This document shows, in pieces, positions 1 to 12,000 of a stretch of 64,000 nucleotides of DNA. The notes beneath the pieces were generated by a model. The model did no database searches and had not been told where the DNA came from. It was given only the letters and a program-made list of their open reading frames with translations. The translations under genes were made by a program, and so were the position numbers. The stretch's first letter is position 1, and the number at the start of each line of letters is the position of its first letter. Source of the stretch: Klebsormidium nitens (Eukaryota; Streptophyta; Klebsormidiophyceae; Klebsormidiales; Klebsormidiaceae); the NCBI GenBank assembly GCA_000708835.1, contig DF236950.1, positions 101,355-165,354 on the forward strand. The letters run 5' to 3'.

Positions 1-848
1 TAGGCCGCCGGCCGGCCGCCTATAACAAAATGGCATTTTGAGTCACCTGCCCGCCGTTGCATAAGATTACGTACGTACAGGCTCACCATCATTCGCACTG
101 ATGCTTTTACTCAATGGTAAACAGGTTGGACTGCAGGCGCAAGATCATGCATGACACCAGGGCATATTCGAGATATGGAAACAGTGTCATGCAACCGTAC
201 GTCGACTGGAATTGAGTTCCAAAATCCATGGAGAAATATAGTTGTGATTTTAGTAGCTTAGCATGACGGTGCATACGGCGAGGGCCTAGCCGCCAGATCC
301 TACCATAAAATTAGACGTCGGAAGTTGTCGATTCAATGATTGCGACCCAGCCGCACTATGCCACCTGGCACCAAAAAGCCAGGACGATTGCTGTAAACAC
401 TCCTGCCAGAATGACGAGATGTGGCTGCCGTTGTGCATTGTGCAGGGCCGCCGGGCCCGGCAGGTCGACTACATACATGTACCTATGTGCTTATCTTAGT
501 TCAACTTATACTTGGCTGCGAATTGACTTCCTTATGGTGTGGCAGAGACAGTTCTTCTTTTGCGTGCAAACTGTGCAAGCACAGCAATGGTGCGGTCTTG
601 CATCAAGACGGCAATACCGGATCTCACTCGGCTGGTTCGCTGTCAGCCGAATTGCCATGACCTTGTAATAGCGAGACCTTTAGTTGGAGTTCAAGCGTGC
701 CATGCTCAGCTTCATAGACTTCGGCGCCATGTTTTCAACGTGCCCGAAAGCGAGGGCCCCGTTCACAGATCCGTCGCTGGTTGGATCTTGGTAATTCGAA
801 AACTTTTATGCCTAACCGTCCACAAGGCCTCTCTCGTACAGTATGTCC
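1..848. other. 3' flank, no gene seen
   Basis: This stretch lies downstream of the DUF455 gene, which ends at 849 on the minus strand. It holds only short open frames on both strands, with no recognisable motif and no splice-linked continuation. I see no RNA gene. It probably contains the 3' UTR of the DUF455 gene, and the rest is unassigned. Confidence 0.5.
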
Positions 849-3800
849 TTAAGTGGCCGGGCTTGCAAGAGGCAAGTACCACTCTTCGTCGAAGCCCGCC
901 TGGGCACGTGCCCAGTGATTGAACGGGGGCTGTACGGAAAAAGGGCAAGAGACTTTAAAATCAAGGGCAGCAAGGTTGCGACATTTATGTTTCCAAAGCA
1001 CTTGAGAGAGGGTCCCCGCTGGATCAGAGTGCAACATCGAGGCGTGTGCACTTCGTTGGGAACAACTCTACCCCTGACGTATTCCGCAACACTCGCAATC
1101 GCTGATTTTGGGAAGGCGACTGTCCTAGGGTGAGCAATTCAAAAGCTGCTCAGTCGAGCAACGGGTATGCCGAGCTTCTTCGTCAACGTTTACCCAGTCT
1201 CAGAAAGAACCTGAGGGGGGGACTGTTTCTCACCTTTAGTGGCCCCCTGAAGTGCCTCCGCACCACTTCGTGGAACTTGGAGACAACAAAGCGCCTCAGC
1301 TCCGCCTCGCTCGGGACGTCCGCCGAGCCCCCGGACACCGCTCCGTCACCAGACCCCTTTGCGACTTGCGAAGTCTCGTCACCCAGAATCCTTGTCTGCA
1401 ATGTGCTGCCTTTACCATCGACGTTTTTCTCGGCTCGCACTGAGCCCGTCTCACCAGCTTGGGACTCCCTAGACGAATTACTATCTCCCGTAGGTGCCAG
1501 AGGAGCTTGCGGCCTTCCAGACGTGTCGGGCCCCAAAGAACTTGCTTTCTCAGCTTGACACGTGTCAGCACATTTATGCCGCTCCGTCAGCGTGCAAGCT
1601 TCCAATCCTCGTGCCACGGACTCGCCGTCTGGGCTGACCTCCGGCACAAAACCCCCCCCGGACTTCGTCAGTCCTTCTCGAGAAGTAGCATGATTTCCAA
1701 CCAATTCCTCTCTACCGGCTGCTGCAATTCCCGCTGGTCCCGTTGCCGAAACTTCCCCCGCGCTAGTTGTTTCTCGACAGACGGACCGATTGTTCCCTCG
1801 ATACGCTTCGTTAGTGTGCCCTGACTCGAGGTCGCGCTTGCACAGGTACGTGAACCACTTCACACCCACCGCGCAGTGCGTGATCTCCTCCTGCAATGCA
1901 TCCACATGGACGAAGTTTTGCGATCAAGGCGCAAAGAGGCAGCAAAGCGCCTCTCGACAAGCTTTAACGGAAGGCCAAGTCCTCCAAATGCGATGGTATC
2001 TGTGGCGAAGAAGTGTCTCATTGGTTTTCGGAGGTGGAGGAACTGGCGAACAGAGAAGCGACAGAGAAGCGAACACCTCTCAAGAGCTTTGGCAGAGGAG
2101 ATTGTCTCCTTACCGAAAACCGAAACTCTCACGAGAACCCCAGAGTCGAACCCCAAGAATGAGGAGGGGCTAGGATGGCCGCACCGCTCGAAATGCACGA
2201 GTGAGCAGATATCGCAGGCGTCATCCTCTTATATGAAGGCAGACCGGCTGCAAAAGGCTTGCTCCCAAAAAGCGCTGTTGATATGACCGTTGAACCAGGC
2301 TCACGTGAGCTTTCCGACGAACGTCCCCCGGTCGACGAACGAGTAGCGGGACACGCAGAAGCGCAAAGATGCGGAAATGTGAAAGTTCAGGGACTGTGCA
2401 AAAGCAAACGCACCGGGTAGATTGTCTTCTCCAGCAGGTCCGCTGTCTCCGGATCGCCGCCAGACCGAAAGCGGGCAATCGTCTGAGGGACCACGTCTAG
2501 GCCGCGGGCCTGCAGGAGCGAGACAGTGCTTTGATCAGATACAAATCTACAGGATTGCAAATGAGCTCTTTGCTTATCTACCAAGCACGTTCAACGAGAA
2601 TGTACACGAACGATTCTCTGAACAATGGCATACTTGGACACGCGGACCCAACGGACAAAAGTGCACCTCTCAGCATTTTTCGTTAACTATTCTCGGATCA
2701 ATCGACTCATCGGCCCACTGAGACGGCCGAGACATGAGTGATCCGTTTTTAAGCTGCCCACTTCTTTGGACATGCTTAAGATGCAAGGTCATACAACCAA
2801 CCCTTGCAGCATCTCAAGGTGCTGTACCAGGCAGAAACTGAAATCAACTTGACGATTCGCAGAGTCAATTGTCAGCACGTTGAGTAGACTCGTCACAGTG
2901 GCACTTTCGATTGATGTCCGCCTAAAAAGAGGTATTTGGAGAACAGGCTTCATGTTTGTCAGGCTGACCTCGTGAACGCAGTGCTCGACCGCCAGCCTGG
3001 CCAGCAGGTCGCCCGCCGTTCCTGACGCCGACTCCCACAGCCCATCATGCGCTGGGAACTGCCTGCCAAGATATGGACTGAGTGAATTGTTGAGGCCAGG
3101 AGGGGTTCAACAGAATGCAGACGAAGCAGCCTGTGCGGTCTTTTTAGTGTCTGATGCCCTCTGTCCACCACAACAGGGGGCAAACGGGGCCTGATGAAGC
3201 GGGCTAGAAGATAACCACAGTATCACAAGGAGCCCAAATAAAGATGTCTCAGTGTTGCTGAGTGCCGAAGTTAGCAGAAGGCCACTACAACGCCAAGCTC
3301 TGGCTCTGACTGAGAAAACTTAACTCAATATGATGGGCAGGTAGGAAATATTGCTCTTTTCAATTAGCAAGACTCACAGCACCGTAGGATGACCCAATGT
3401 CTCGCAGCCGCCTTTCTAGCGCCTGGAAGTGACGGCCCTCATCGTCGGCCACCTTGACAAACTCGTCGAAGAACTCGCGGGGCATTGCGCAAGCGGGCCC
3501 GAAGCGGGCAATGATGTCCCAGGACAGGTCCACCGCCCAGCTCTGTACATGGAGGCACACAACCCTCAGGTCTTATAAGTGGTTCCAGGTTACAATAGTG
3601 TGCTCTGTAACGTCTTGTCCAAGCATCGGATAAAGAGCAGTCTAGTGTCTTGCTCTAGTCAAAGTGCAATGAGATCCTCGTCAGAATTTGAAAGCTCCCA
3701 TGATTGTCGTCAACCCGGGTGCGACGCGCGCGAACGATTGGTGCAATATCGGTGGATATGGTTACCTCGATGTGGACCAGGCTGTGCAGGAGGGCCTGCC

Positions 3801-4463
3801 GGCTGCTCAGGCTGCCCCCCCTGCCGCGTTTGGGGCCTTCCCCCGGAGCCAGAATCCGTACCTGGAAGAATGCGAGTTGTGATCTGTGATATCAGCAATC
3901 TGTGGCGCAAAACTTGAAAGTGAAAGATGGACCAGTGGTTAACCTGCAAGAAAAATCGATTCCCCACAGGAATGCAGTCTCAGTGGCGGTCAGACAGTGA
4001 TCAGGAGTGATCCAGTTGGAAGAGGGTGCACGCGGGCATCACTCCCTTGCAGCTAAATGGTTCAGGTCGCTCTGTGCAAACTAATCGCGGGACAGCACAG
4101 GTCGACAAAGCTTGCAAGCAATGGCACTCCACGGCAGTGGCCGCAACAGGAGCTCTATCTGAGATTAGAGAAGATGCTCTCCACGAGTGCAAAGTCAGCT
4201 CAACATGGAACTTCCAATCAGCATGGTCCTCGATACGCTCTCAAACCCACTATGGTCCTCACGGTGGTATCTCTTGCAGGTTTGTCCGGCACGTTGGAGG
4301 CCACATTATGAGCATCGTACGGGACAACGATTGCACCAGACCGCCAAAGATGTACCAGATTGGCTCCCCGCTGCGCCTTTAAATGAGGATCTTCAGTGCA
4401 AAGGATTTTGACTGCCCCAGTCACAAGAGTGTCTCCTGGGACAGGGTCGCCAGGACAGAACAT
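849..4463 (-). CDS. DUF455 family ferritin-like protein
   Basis: Seven-exon model of about 461 aa: 4463-4263, 3861-3766, 3542-3378, 3058-2969, 2509-2414, 1890-1234 and 929-849. All introns are GT-AG and frames join cleanly. The product resembles the plant and bacterial DUF455 family (PF04305), a ferritin-like four-helix protein related to MiaE-type di-iron enzymes; its substrate is not known to me. Family landmarks in order are LLHSLVHIE, WAVDLSWDIIARFG, MPREFFDEFVKVADDEGRHF, PAHDGLWESA, RLAVEHCVHEARGLDV, EEITHCAVGVKWF, FHEVVRRHFRGPLKPPFN and EEWYLPL at the C-terminus. The Glu and His residues in HIE, DDEGRH, EHCVHE and EEITH are the likely metal ligands. The start at 4463 is the first in-frame ATG before DTLVTGAVKIL; an upstream exon cannot be excluded. 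Odd point: exon 6 carries a Ser/Gly/Glu-rich insertion of roughly 170 residues between WFTYLCKR and FHEVVRRHF, making the protein much longer than the usual 270-290 aa. Confidence 0.9.
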
Positions 4464-7400
4464 TCTGGCGCTGCCGCCACTGCACGGACCTCTGCATGAA
4501 TCATTCAATGATGAAGCAAGTCAGCAGCCCTTCATAAGTTCATTGGGCTATTGCAATCCTCCTGAGGCTAGTACCTACGCCGACGGTAGGTATCCTGATT
4601 CCTGTCCCATGCATGTATCGTAGTATTCCTTTAATACCCCAATTCGGAATTCCCCGACCCATCAACCGGCTAGGTTGACAGGTCGGGGTTGGAAGGAAGG
4701 CGCCCGGGGGATGGGTAGTTTTAGGGGTTAGGGTGGTGATACGGTTGCCGAGCGTGTCAATTCCGGGTTTAGGATGTTGGTTATCTTTTTGTCCCCCCGA
4801 GCACTGTCCTTAGTCGAGGAGATGTATCTATTACCACCGGTATATAGCGGTCCGTGGACTACGGTTTGACATTTCTAGAGAGAGTTCAAACTTCAATGGA
4901 GACTCGGAATGATTGGGCTGCGCTCAGCGCTGCGCTTTGCAGTGTCAGTGTGCTGAGTATGCAGTGTGGCCTCGCTACCATCACACTCCCGAGACTGCGA
5001 GTTCTGAGGTTCAACCGGGCCGAGCATCCGGGATTTTGGGCACGCACTTATTTAAAAGTTAATTGAAATTTACCTTCAGCTTCTGAGGACCGGTCACCGG
5101 ACCCATTATAAATCAGTCACACGTGTAAGAACGTAACCGTCAATTATAGGTACCGGTAATACCTAAACGATTATCGGACCCCGGGGCCCGGTATACAGGG
5201 TAAATCCATTATCCCGATATTACTTATCATACCGTGGTCCGTACATCTCTCAAGAGTGCACGGAATCTCAAGGTAGGTACCTACGGTAGGTACGGGTACG
5301 AGGCTCGAGCTTGCCATTTCATTTCAACCTAGCTACTGTTTGTGAATGGAATTGACGTAGGTACCCAGGTACCGTGGTGGCACCCCGGCACCCCGGCACC
5401 CCGGGACAAATAGTATTGAGCAATGAGGCCCTAGGGACTTGGTCAACCGGGACGCAACCCCCTTGAGGCAACCCGGCACCCGCCGGCCCCGCGGGCCCCC
5501 ACCTGGCCCTTCAACCAAGTTCCCGGCCGGCCCGGGCCTGTTGACATTCGCATCAGGTTTATTCAAACCGCTGAGTCCTGACGATTCTCGATGATCTGGA
5601 TTCTGATCCGCGGCACAAAAGGCTGATCGATGCTCATGATTTACATGTGTCAGATCTTCCACGTAGGAGATCTCCGGAAAGCGGTACCTGTACCTAGCAT
5701 ACCGGTAATCCGTTAAAACCCAGGCGGGTACCGTACCGTAGTTGGACGAACTCAGCGAGGTACCTACCATGAACGACGGTACCCTGACACCCATGGGTAC
5801 CATTTGACATCGGTACCGTTTGCATCATTCACGGGGTCGGTTGGGCCAGTGGCAGGGGTGTCGGGGAAAATCCATTATAATCTTGCCGCAGGATGCATGA
5901 TAGCACGCCGCAGGAAACGTACAGCTAGTAGGTAGACCGTAGGTCTACAGTAACTTGGCTCAGAAGATTCACAGAGGTGTCTGTTGTTGACACTGTTGAA
6001 AGCATTATACCGTAATATACGCTCTTCCACTGCCAGTAAACACGGATCAGTGTTGAATCTCAAGGATCGATTTATCGAACGGGTCACACACAATGGCGTT
6101 AACCGGGGTCGAGACTTGATAGTCGAGAGTCGAGACTGGACAGTGGGGACTCGCAGTCGGCAAGCTCCATATCGATCCGAGTCCCGACTGACGTTTGCCG
6201 GGCCCCGGGGGGCAGCTGCACTCTGTCGATATTCTGTACCACCGGTCCTCAGCTAGCTGTAGCAACTCCAGGCTCCCAGTTGAAACTTGAAACAAGGTAC
6301 CGGTACCCAGTCAAACAACTCGGAGTGGTGGACAGTGTTCCTGCTCGCGGTTGTCAGAATGCGTGGAAGGAGAACGTGGACCAAATTCGCACGTTTTGGA
6401 CCCTCCCAAGCTTTAGTACCCTGTCGACCGCGCGCGGGGCCCGGGTCGGTGAGTCCGGGGTCCTGAACTTGCTAAAGTTCGTACCCGGTACAGTGTACCT
6501 GAACCGCTAACCGCTGTGGTCTGTGGGAGGCACCGGGGAGCGAGTGCTGGTCCCCTGCTGGCCCCAGTACAGCCGGGAGGAGCTACATACTTTGCGCGGT
6601 CCTGGGTACAAACCGGTGGGGGTCTCAAAAAGTCCGAATTTGGTACACGTTCTCCTTCCGCGGGTTCTGTCAAAGTCACGGTCGCCAATCTTCAACCATG
6701 AGCTCTGACCATGAGATCCATTTTGACGAGTAGAATTGTCAACATCCAACGGTTGATACGTAGCCAGGCTACAAGAGCAGTCTCGGCCGGTCACAATCTA
6801 CCGTAACAAACCGTGCAGGCAAACCAACTCTGAAACCCGGTCCAGGTTCCGGGGACATGATCGCGATTCGCATACCTACTGCGTCCGAAATCCGTTTGCT
6901 AAACATCGATGGTGAACACAGAAAGCTTCGAACCCAACTGATGGACCGTCTGTCGTCGATGTCAGTGGAGTCATGTGGCCAGGTACAGCGCTTCGAAGTT
7001 CGGACAGACATGCCATGAGTTTCTGCTCCGGAGCGATTCTCTGGGCTAAATCCGATAATTAACGTGCAGCTTAACCTGGGCCTTGCGTGAGCAGGTGTCT
7101 TTTAACTTTTCTTGCGGGACCCGCAACGAATTTTAAAACCAATCTGAGCCGTGAGATGCTCTAATTGGACGTTTTTGAAGCGCGTGGGCCGTAGCCCGTA
7201 CCGAATCTACTTTGCAAGAGCCTGCAGATGGCCCGGCGACGGGTCCCCGGTCCACTTATCGAAGCCTATTCACATGTCTTCCGAGGTCCGGTTTTCCGGT
7301 ACCCAGCACGAGGACATCATGTAATGATTCATGATGATGATACCTGTCGTTCACATGCACGTACCGTACATGGTGCCTCGCGCCTGGCACGGTTTTGACA

Positions 7401-9010
7401 AAACTTTTGTCAAAAGCAAGGCCGTGGCGAATGTGACAAGGCGTCCTCCTCCACCTGGGTCCATGCCAGTCGTTGGACCACATCATTTCATTCAAAAGGT
7501 TCACCATTCAGTTCTGCGCACCATGATGTCGGTGGTCTGGCAAAAGTGGCATGAACTTTCTGACCTACCATCGACTCCCAGAATGGTTGTCATTCTCCCG
7601 AGATGCCAAGCCAGATGATTGGCGGGTGATGGCGCAGTGTGGTTGCTTCTTGCGGCCACTACGGTGGATCTATCTTTAGTTGATCTTTATGGCCCCGCTG
7701 CGTGTTGCAAAGCAGCTGAGATAGTCCGAAGCACCGCGGATGCGGTCGCCGAACCGTAAGAGCCCTTTGACCGGGCCCATGCCATTCTTGCAAATCAAGT
7801 AAGTGTAGTTCAAGAGTGGAAGGTTTCAGGGTGAGCACAGGAAAGTTTGACCCTGAGCTCTGCTTTTTCTGAGGCACGCACCGATTATGGAGGAGGTTGT
7901 TGTGGAATGTCAGCAAGGAGGGATGGGTGAGCAGCCCTCCTTTATGCCCCACTTTTAGGAAATTGCCTGTTTGAACAGATTGGCTCAGAGGGAGCTTCCT
8001 CAGAACCAGGTCATACTGCTAACCAGTGGATTTAACGAGCATCAAGAATGTTTTCCACTTCTTCTCATTCTCCATCACCTCACTGTGACCCGACGAATGG
8101 CGCAGCTGACGAACAATCTTTTGCCGCCCCAGAGGGGTGGTAATCACCTGGTTCGTTCAAGAAGAATTTGCCGAGTGGCTGAGAATCATGGCTCGATGGA
8201 GGAGGCTTGTCATCGTAGAGTGTCATTACCATTGGAGTGTCCCTGGAATCGCACAGCTCCAGTTTGAATCCTCACAGGAATTGAAATGCAGGTGGTTCAG
8301 CTTCTCTTGTATCTCGCAATACCTAGCTTACAAGGGCTTCTTTGTCGAGAGTTTAGACATCTCCGTATGATGGAGAGAATGGAAGGAGCTAGTCGGTGCA
8401 ATGCATCACATCGTTCAGTCCCAAATTTGATGTGGAAATCAAGCAGGAGAGCTGAATGGACATGGCCGCATATGCCGTCAATGTGGGGTTTCCACTATAA
8501 GTCTTGCTCAGTAGGCTGGCTAGTTCAGGCAGTCCGTCTCCTTGATTGCTTACTCAAGAGAGGTGTTGTCAAAACATGAGAGGCGCTGCAGGATGGAGGC
8601 GGATTTATTTCGCTTGTGGCTGTCTTCATTGGTCAACTCTAAAGGAAGAACTGGCAGCCACGTCTTTCTTGCAACGAGGGCGACGGAGCCGCACCTTAAT
8701 CAGCAATTTCTTGAGAGTTTGCTGTTTCTGATAAAGGTTTTGATTCTGGCGCTCAAGGATGGAAACAGAGAGTCTGGTCTGGTTTGCCTAGCTGGGTGAT
8801 CGGAGTGCAAGCACCTGCGATTAGGAGCTACCTTGCACCTAGTACGGGCAGATGATTGGCCTAGTCAACAATGTTGAGCAACTTGTAGCAGCTTTTGCTC
8901 CATCGTGAAAGCCTCCTAGCATCACGATTTTCGGGCTTGATCGATTCGTTTTCGCATTCTGGGGTCAAAAGCCTCTGCACCACCCTGTCTTGCAGACTCC
9001 TCTGCTGGTG
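4464..9010. other. Long intergenic stretch, GGTACC-rich on the left
   Basis: This divergent interval lies between the DUF455 gene (-) and the coiled-coil gene (+). I found no splice-linked or recognisable coding sequence. From about 4600 to 7320 the DNA is full of GGTACC, ACCGGT and GTAGGTAC motifs; I count at least twelve GGTACC hexamers by eye. There is a 9-bp direct repeat (caccccggc, three copies) near 5382-5410. From about 7400 to 8900 the composition is more ordinary, with scattered short frames of 60-100 codons and no family signal. The right end should contain the promoter and 5' UTR of the coiled-coil gene. Confidence 0.5.
5382..5410. repeat. 9-bp tandem repeat, three copies
   Basis: The unit caccccggc is repeated in tandem about three times within the GGTACC-rich intergenic stretch. 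It is a simple GC-rich microrepeat with no coding context. Confidence 0.6.
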
Positions 9011-9022
9011 ATGTCGGCATGA
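9011..9022 (+). promoter_or_regulatory. Three-codon uORF overlapping the main start
   Basis: The sequence ATG TCG GCA TGA sits immediately before the coiled-coil gene. Its TGA stop overlaps the main ATG at 9019 in an ATGA arrangement. In eukaryotes such a minimal uORF can lower initiation at the main start or act through termination-reinitiation. It matters only if the transcript start lies upstream of 9011, which the sequence alone cannot show. Confidence 0.4.
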
Positions 9023-12000
9023 CCTCCAGCAAGAAGCGGAAACCAGAGGAGAGTGATCCTGGCGAGCAACCCAGCCTGAAGCGGGCTGAGATAAGTGACA
9101 AGGACGAAAGTGCCCTGCCTGGCAGCAGTGGTGGCCAGATTAAGTCGGTCGGTTCCAATGGGAATCTCCTTGAAGGAGGGGGGCAGACAGCGGAGGAAGC
9201 AGACGCAGTAGAACCTGCTGATATTCTCAAGATGAATGGACAGCTGCTTGAGCTGGTGCACGAGCTGGAGGCTCACCTGTTTGATAGCGGCAAGCCAGTG
9301 CAAAAAACAAAGTTTTCTGAGTCTGTGGAGGCCAGCCAGCAGCGGTTGAATCGGTATAAGAAAAAGAAGCACAGGATTGCGACACCGGCTTCTATCCCCC
9401 CTGTTGAGGTGCGCCGGAAGCAGGGTGGGATCCCAGCGGCGGGTTCCATGCCCGCGAGCACAGCCAGCACTTTTGGCCACGGCATCGTGTCACCATCAGT
9501 GTGGAGTCAGGGGGTGTTCTCCAATGTAGTAGCTCCGGGGGGTGCTGCCGGAGGACAGGGGCTCGCTTCTTTGTTGCAAACAGGGGAGGAGACGCCGGTG
9601 AGTGAGTATAAGCAGGCCGGCCAGGAAAGCCAGAAGCCTGTAGAGGGCGCAAGCGCCCCAGGGGCCAAGGATGACAAACCGGCCAGCAGCGGGAGCGGGC
9701 AAGGGAGTAAAGAGAAGGGAGAGGAGGTCGACGGCGCGGCGGAGGGCGTGGCCGCTCGAGGGGACGAGGCGCTTGCCAAGCTGGTGAGCAGTGCTTCCAC
9801 TCCAGAGATACTGGGAGCTGCTGAGAGGGACCCTCACTAAGTGTATGTGCAGACAATGTCCATCGTTTGCAGCTTATGTACATCCTGTTGGAATCTGCGC
9901 CGGGGAAGACCTTTCTGAATTTTGTGTTGAAAAAGACTTGCTAATTGATGAAATCCGAGTGGGTCTGCATTCTCATGCTGCTAAGGAGAATCTGGCCGCA
10001 TATCGCGCCCCTTTCTCCTATCTTGGCCAGTGCGTTCTGTTGCGGGCAGTGGCACCCGCTTCCCCATCCTCACAGAACCTGGCTGCCGCAGACACCTTGA
10101 TAGTCTGCAGTCCTAGCACTTGACCACTTTCCGGATCTGTGCTTTCCTGTCCAGGTCATCCAAAAGGAGGAGGAGATCGGAAAGCTGCGCACAGAATTGC
10201 AAGCCATCCAGCAGCAGACTGGGGCGACAGCGAGACCTGATGCAACCCAGGCTTTGCCACCGAGGACCCCGATGCCTGATGCAGCTCAGGCTTTGCCACC
10301 AATGACCCCGAGAGGCCCGTCAGGGTGAGGAACCTTGTCAAGCAGGAAGTTTATGTCTGCCTGGGAGCTGCAAGCACCAAAGTGGTTTGGATGCTGATTT
10401 GGTGAAGAATGCAATCAGAAGCTCTGCTACAATGCCACGCAGATCACCAGATTGAGGTGGTCACTTTTGCAGATAATCTGGACAGCTTAAGTGAGATTGC
10501 CCCCTTGATCTAGACCTTCTGCCACGCTTCCGGAACGGTTCGCTTTTTGAGCACGCTTTGGCCTGTCTGTGAAGCAATAGTCTGCAGCCAATGTTTCCTG
10601 ATTGCAGATTTAGACGCTAGAGAACACGAATGATTAGTGTCACCATGCGATCTCCGATGTTAACTTTGTTGAGATGGACTTGGCCCCAGCCAGCCCTGTC
10701 ATTTTACAGAGGCTCTTAAGCCCCTTAGACCTACAATTTAGAACTTGTCTTTAGAAGCGAGTCTACAGTATGTGGTGCTGCAGTGTCCATGTACTTGCAG
10801 CTTGGTTTGCATTGCTGGCTTTGCAAAGCTTCTTGCAGCATGCACACTGTTTGTGTGTCTTTCTGCCTGGTTCTCCACTTTTGACCATCCTTTGACGGGT
10901 AGAATCTGGTTTATTCCTCTGGTTTGGAGCTTTGCCAGGCATGGTGTTGCACACTGACTAGGGGCCATAGATTCAGTTCAAAAGGCATGTCAGACAGACA
11001 TTGTGGATGTGGAGGCCCTTCTTCCCTGCTGGAAGCCCTGCGGTTAGACGGCATCCTCTGTTCAAACTTCATTAAGCCTTCTGAGGCCTGAAGATGCTCC
11101 TCGAGACTCATCCGCTGGGAGGTGCTGCATCAACACCCTGCCACCGTTTCCCTTTGGCTCCAACTGGGAACCCAAATTCTGCTTCTTTGCAGTCATGCTG
11201 TCCCGTTCCGCTCATCTAAGACCAGCGATCTCGATCGCAGGACAACGGCGGTCAGCCAATCACGTAATCTCCCATTGTGTGCGCGCAATTATTCAAGGGC
11301 TGAAAAGCAGCTGTCTGACAGCCTGCCTGACTTCCACTTTCAAGACTCACAGTGGCAACAACTCACCAGATCAATGCATCTTTGAGCAGCTTCTCAGTTG
11401 TATATCATTCCTCAACCCTGAAGGGACAAATTTTTGGCGTCTGAAGCCTCTCAAATTGTTGCAGGAATGCCCCCCCAGCCGCTCTGGCGGCCACGGTCGC
11501 AGAACTGGAAAAGAAGCTAGCAGAGGTGACTGCCGAAAACACAGCGCTCCAGACGACAGTCAAGGCTGCGCGCGCAGATGCTGAGAAACAAGAAGTGCGC
11601 ATTGCCACCCTGGAGAGTATCATTAGCAAAAAGGACGCAGCACACACAGAGCTGGCGGCGCAACTAGAGGCAGCTCGGAAAGGCACAGAGGGGGAGGGAT
11701 CCCACAGCGACAGCGAGCTGAAAAACGAGGTGCGGCAGCTAAGGGAAGCGCTGGAGGTGGTGCACGCAGTGGAAGGCGAGCTGCGGCGGCAAAGTGCAGA
11801 GAAGGACTCGCGCATCACTGCGGCGGCGAGCATTGTCGAGCAGCTGAAGCAGGCAACGGAGCACCTGCAAGTAGGTGTCTGATCCTATGATCTGCATTCG
11901 GCAGCATCGTGCAGAGCTTTAGAGTATCTATGGATTCGTGTGAGATGCAAGATGTTGGGGTTGGGGAAAGTGATCGTTTTAGCTCACCCCGGAAGCCAGA

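Noticed and set aside
1130-1824. Plus-strand frames of 120-140 codons
   Set aside because: They are antisense shadows of the DUF455 exon 6, which has family motifs on the minus strand.
5333-5803. 156-codon minus-strand frame in the GGTACC-rich block
   Set aside because: It consists largely of repeat words, shows no domain and no splice partners, and is likely chance.
7971-8799. Overlapping plus-strand frames of 75-100 codons
   Set aside because: They lie in different phases with no domain and no convincing splice links, and no tRNA or other RNA fold was recognisable.
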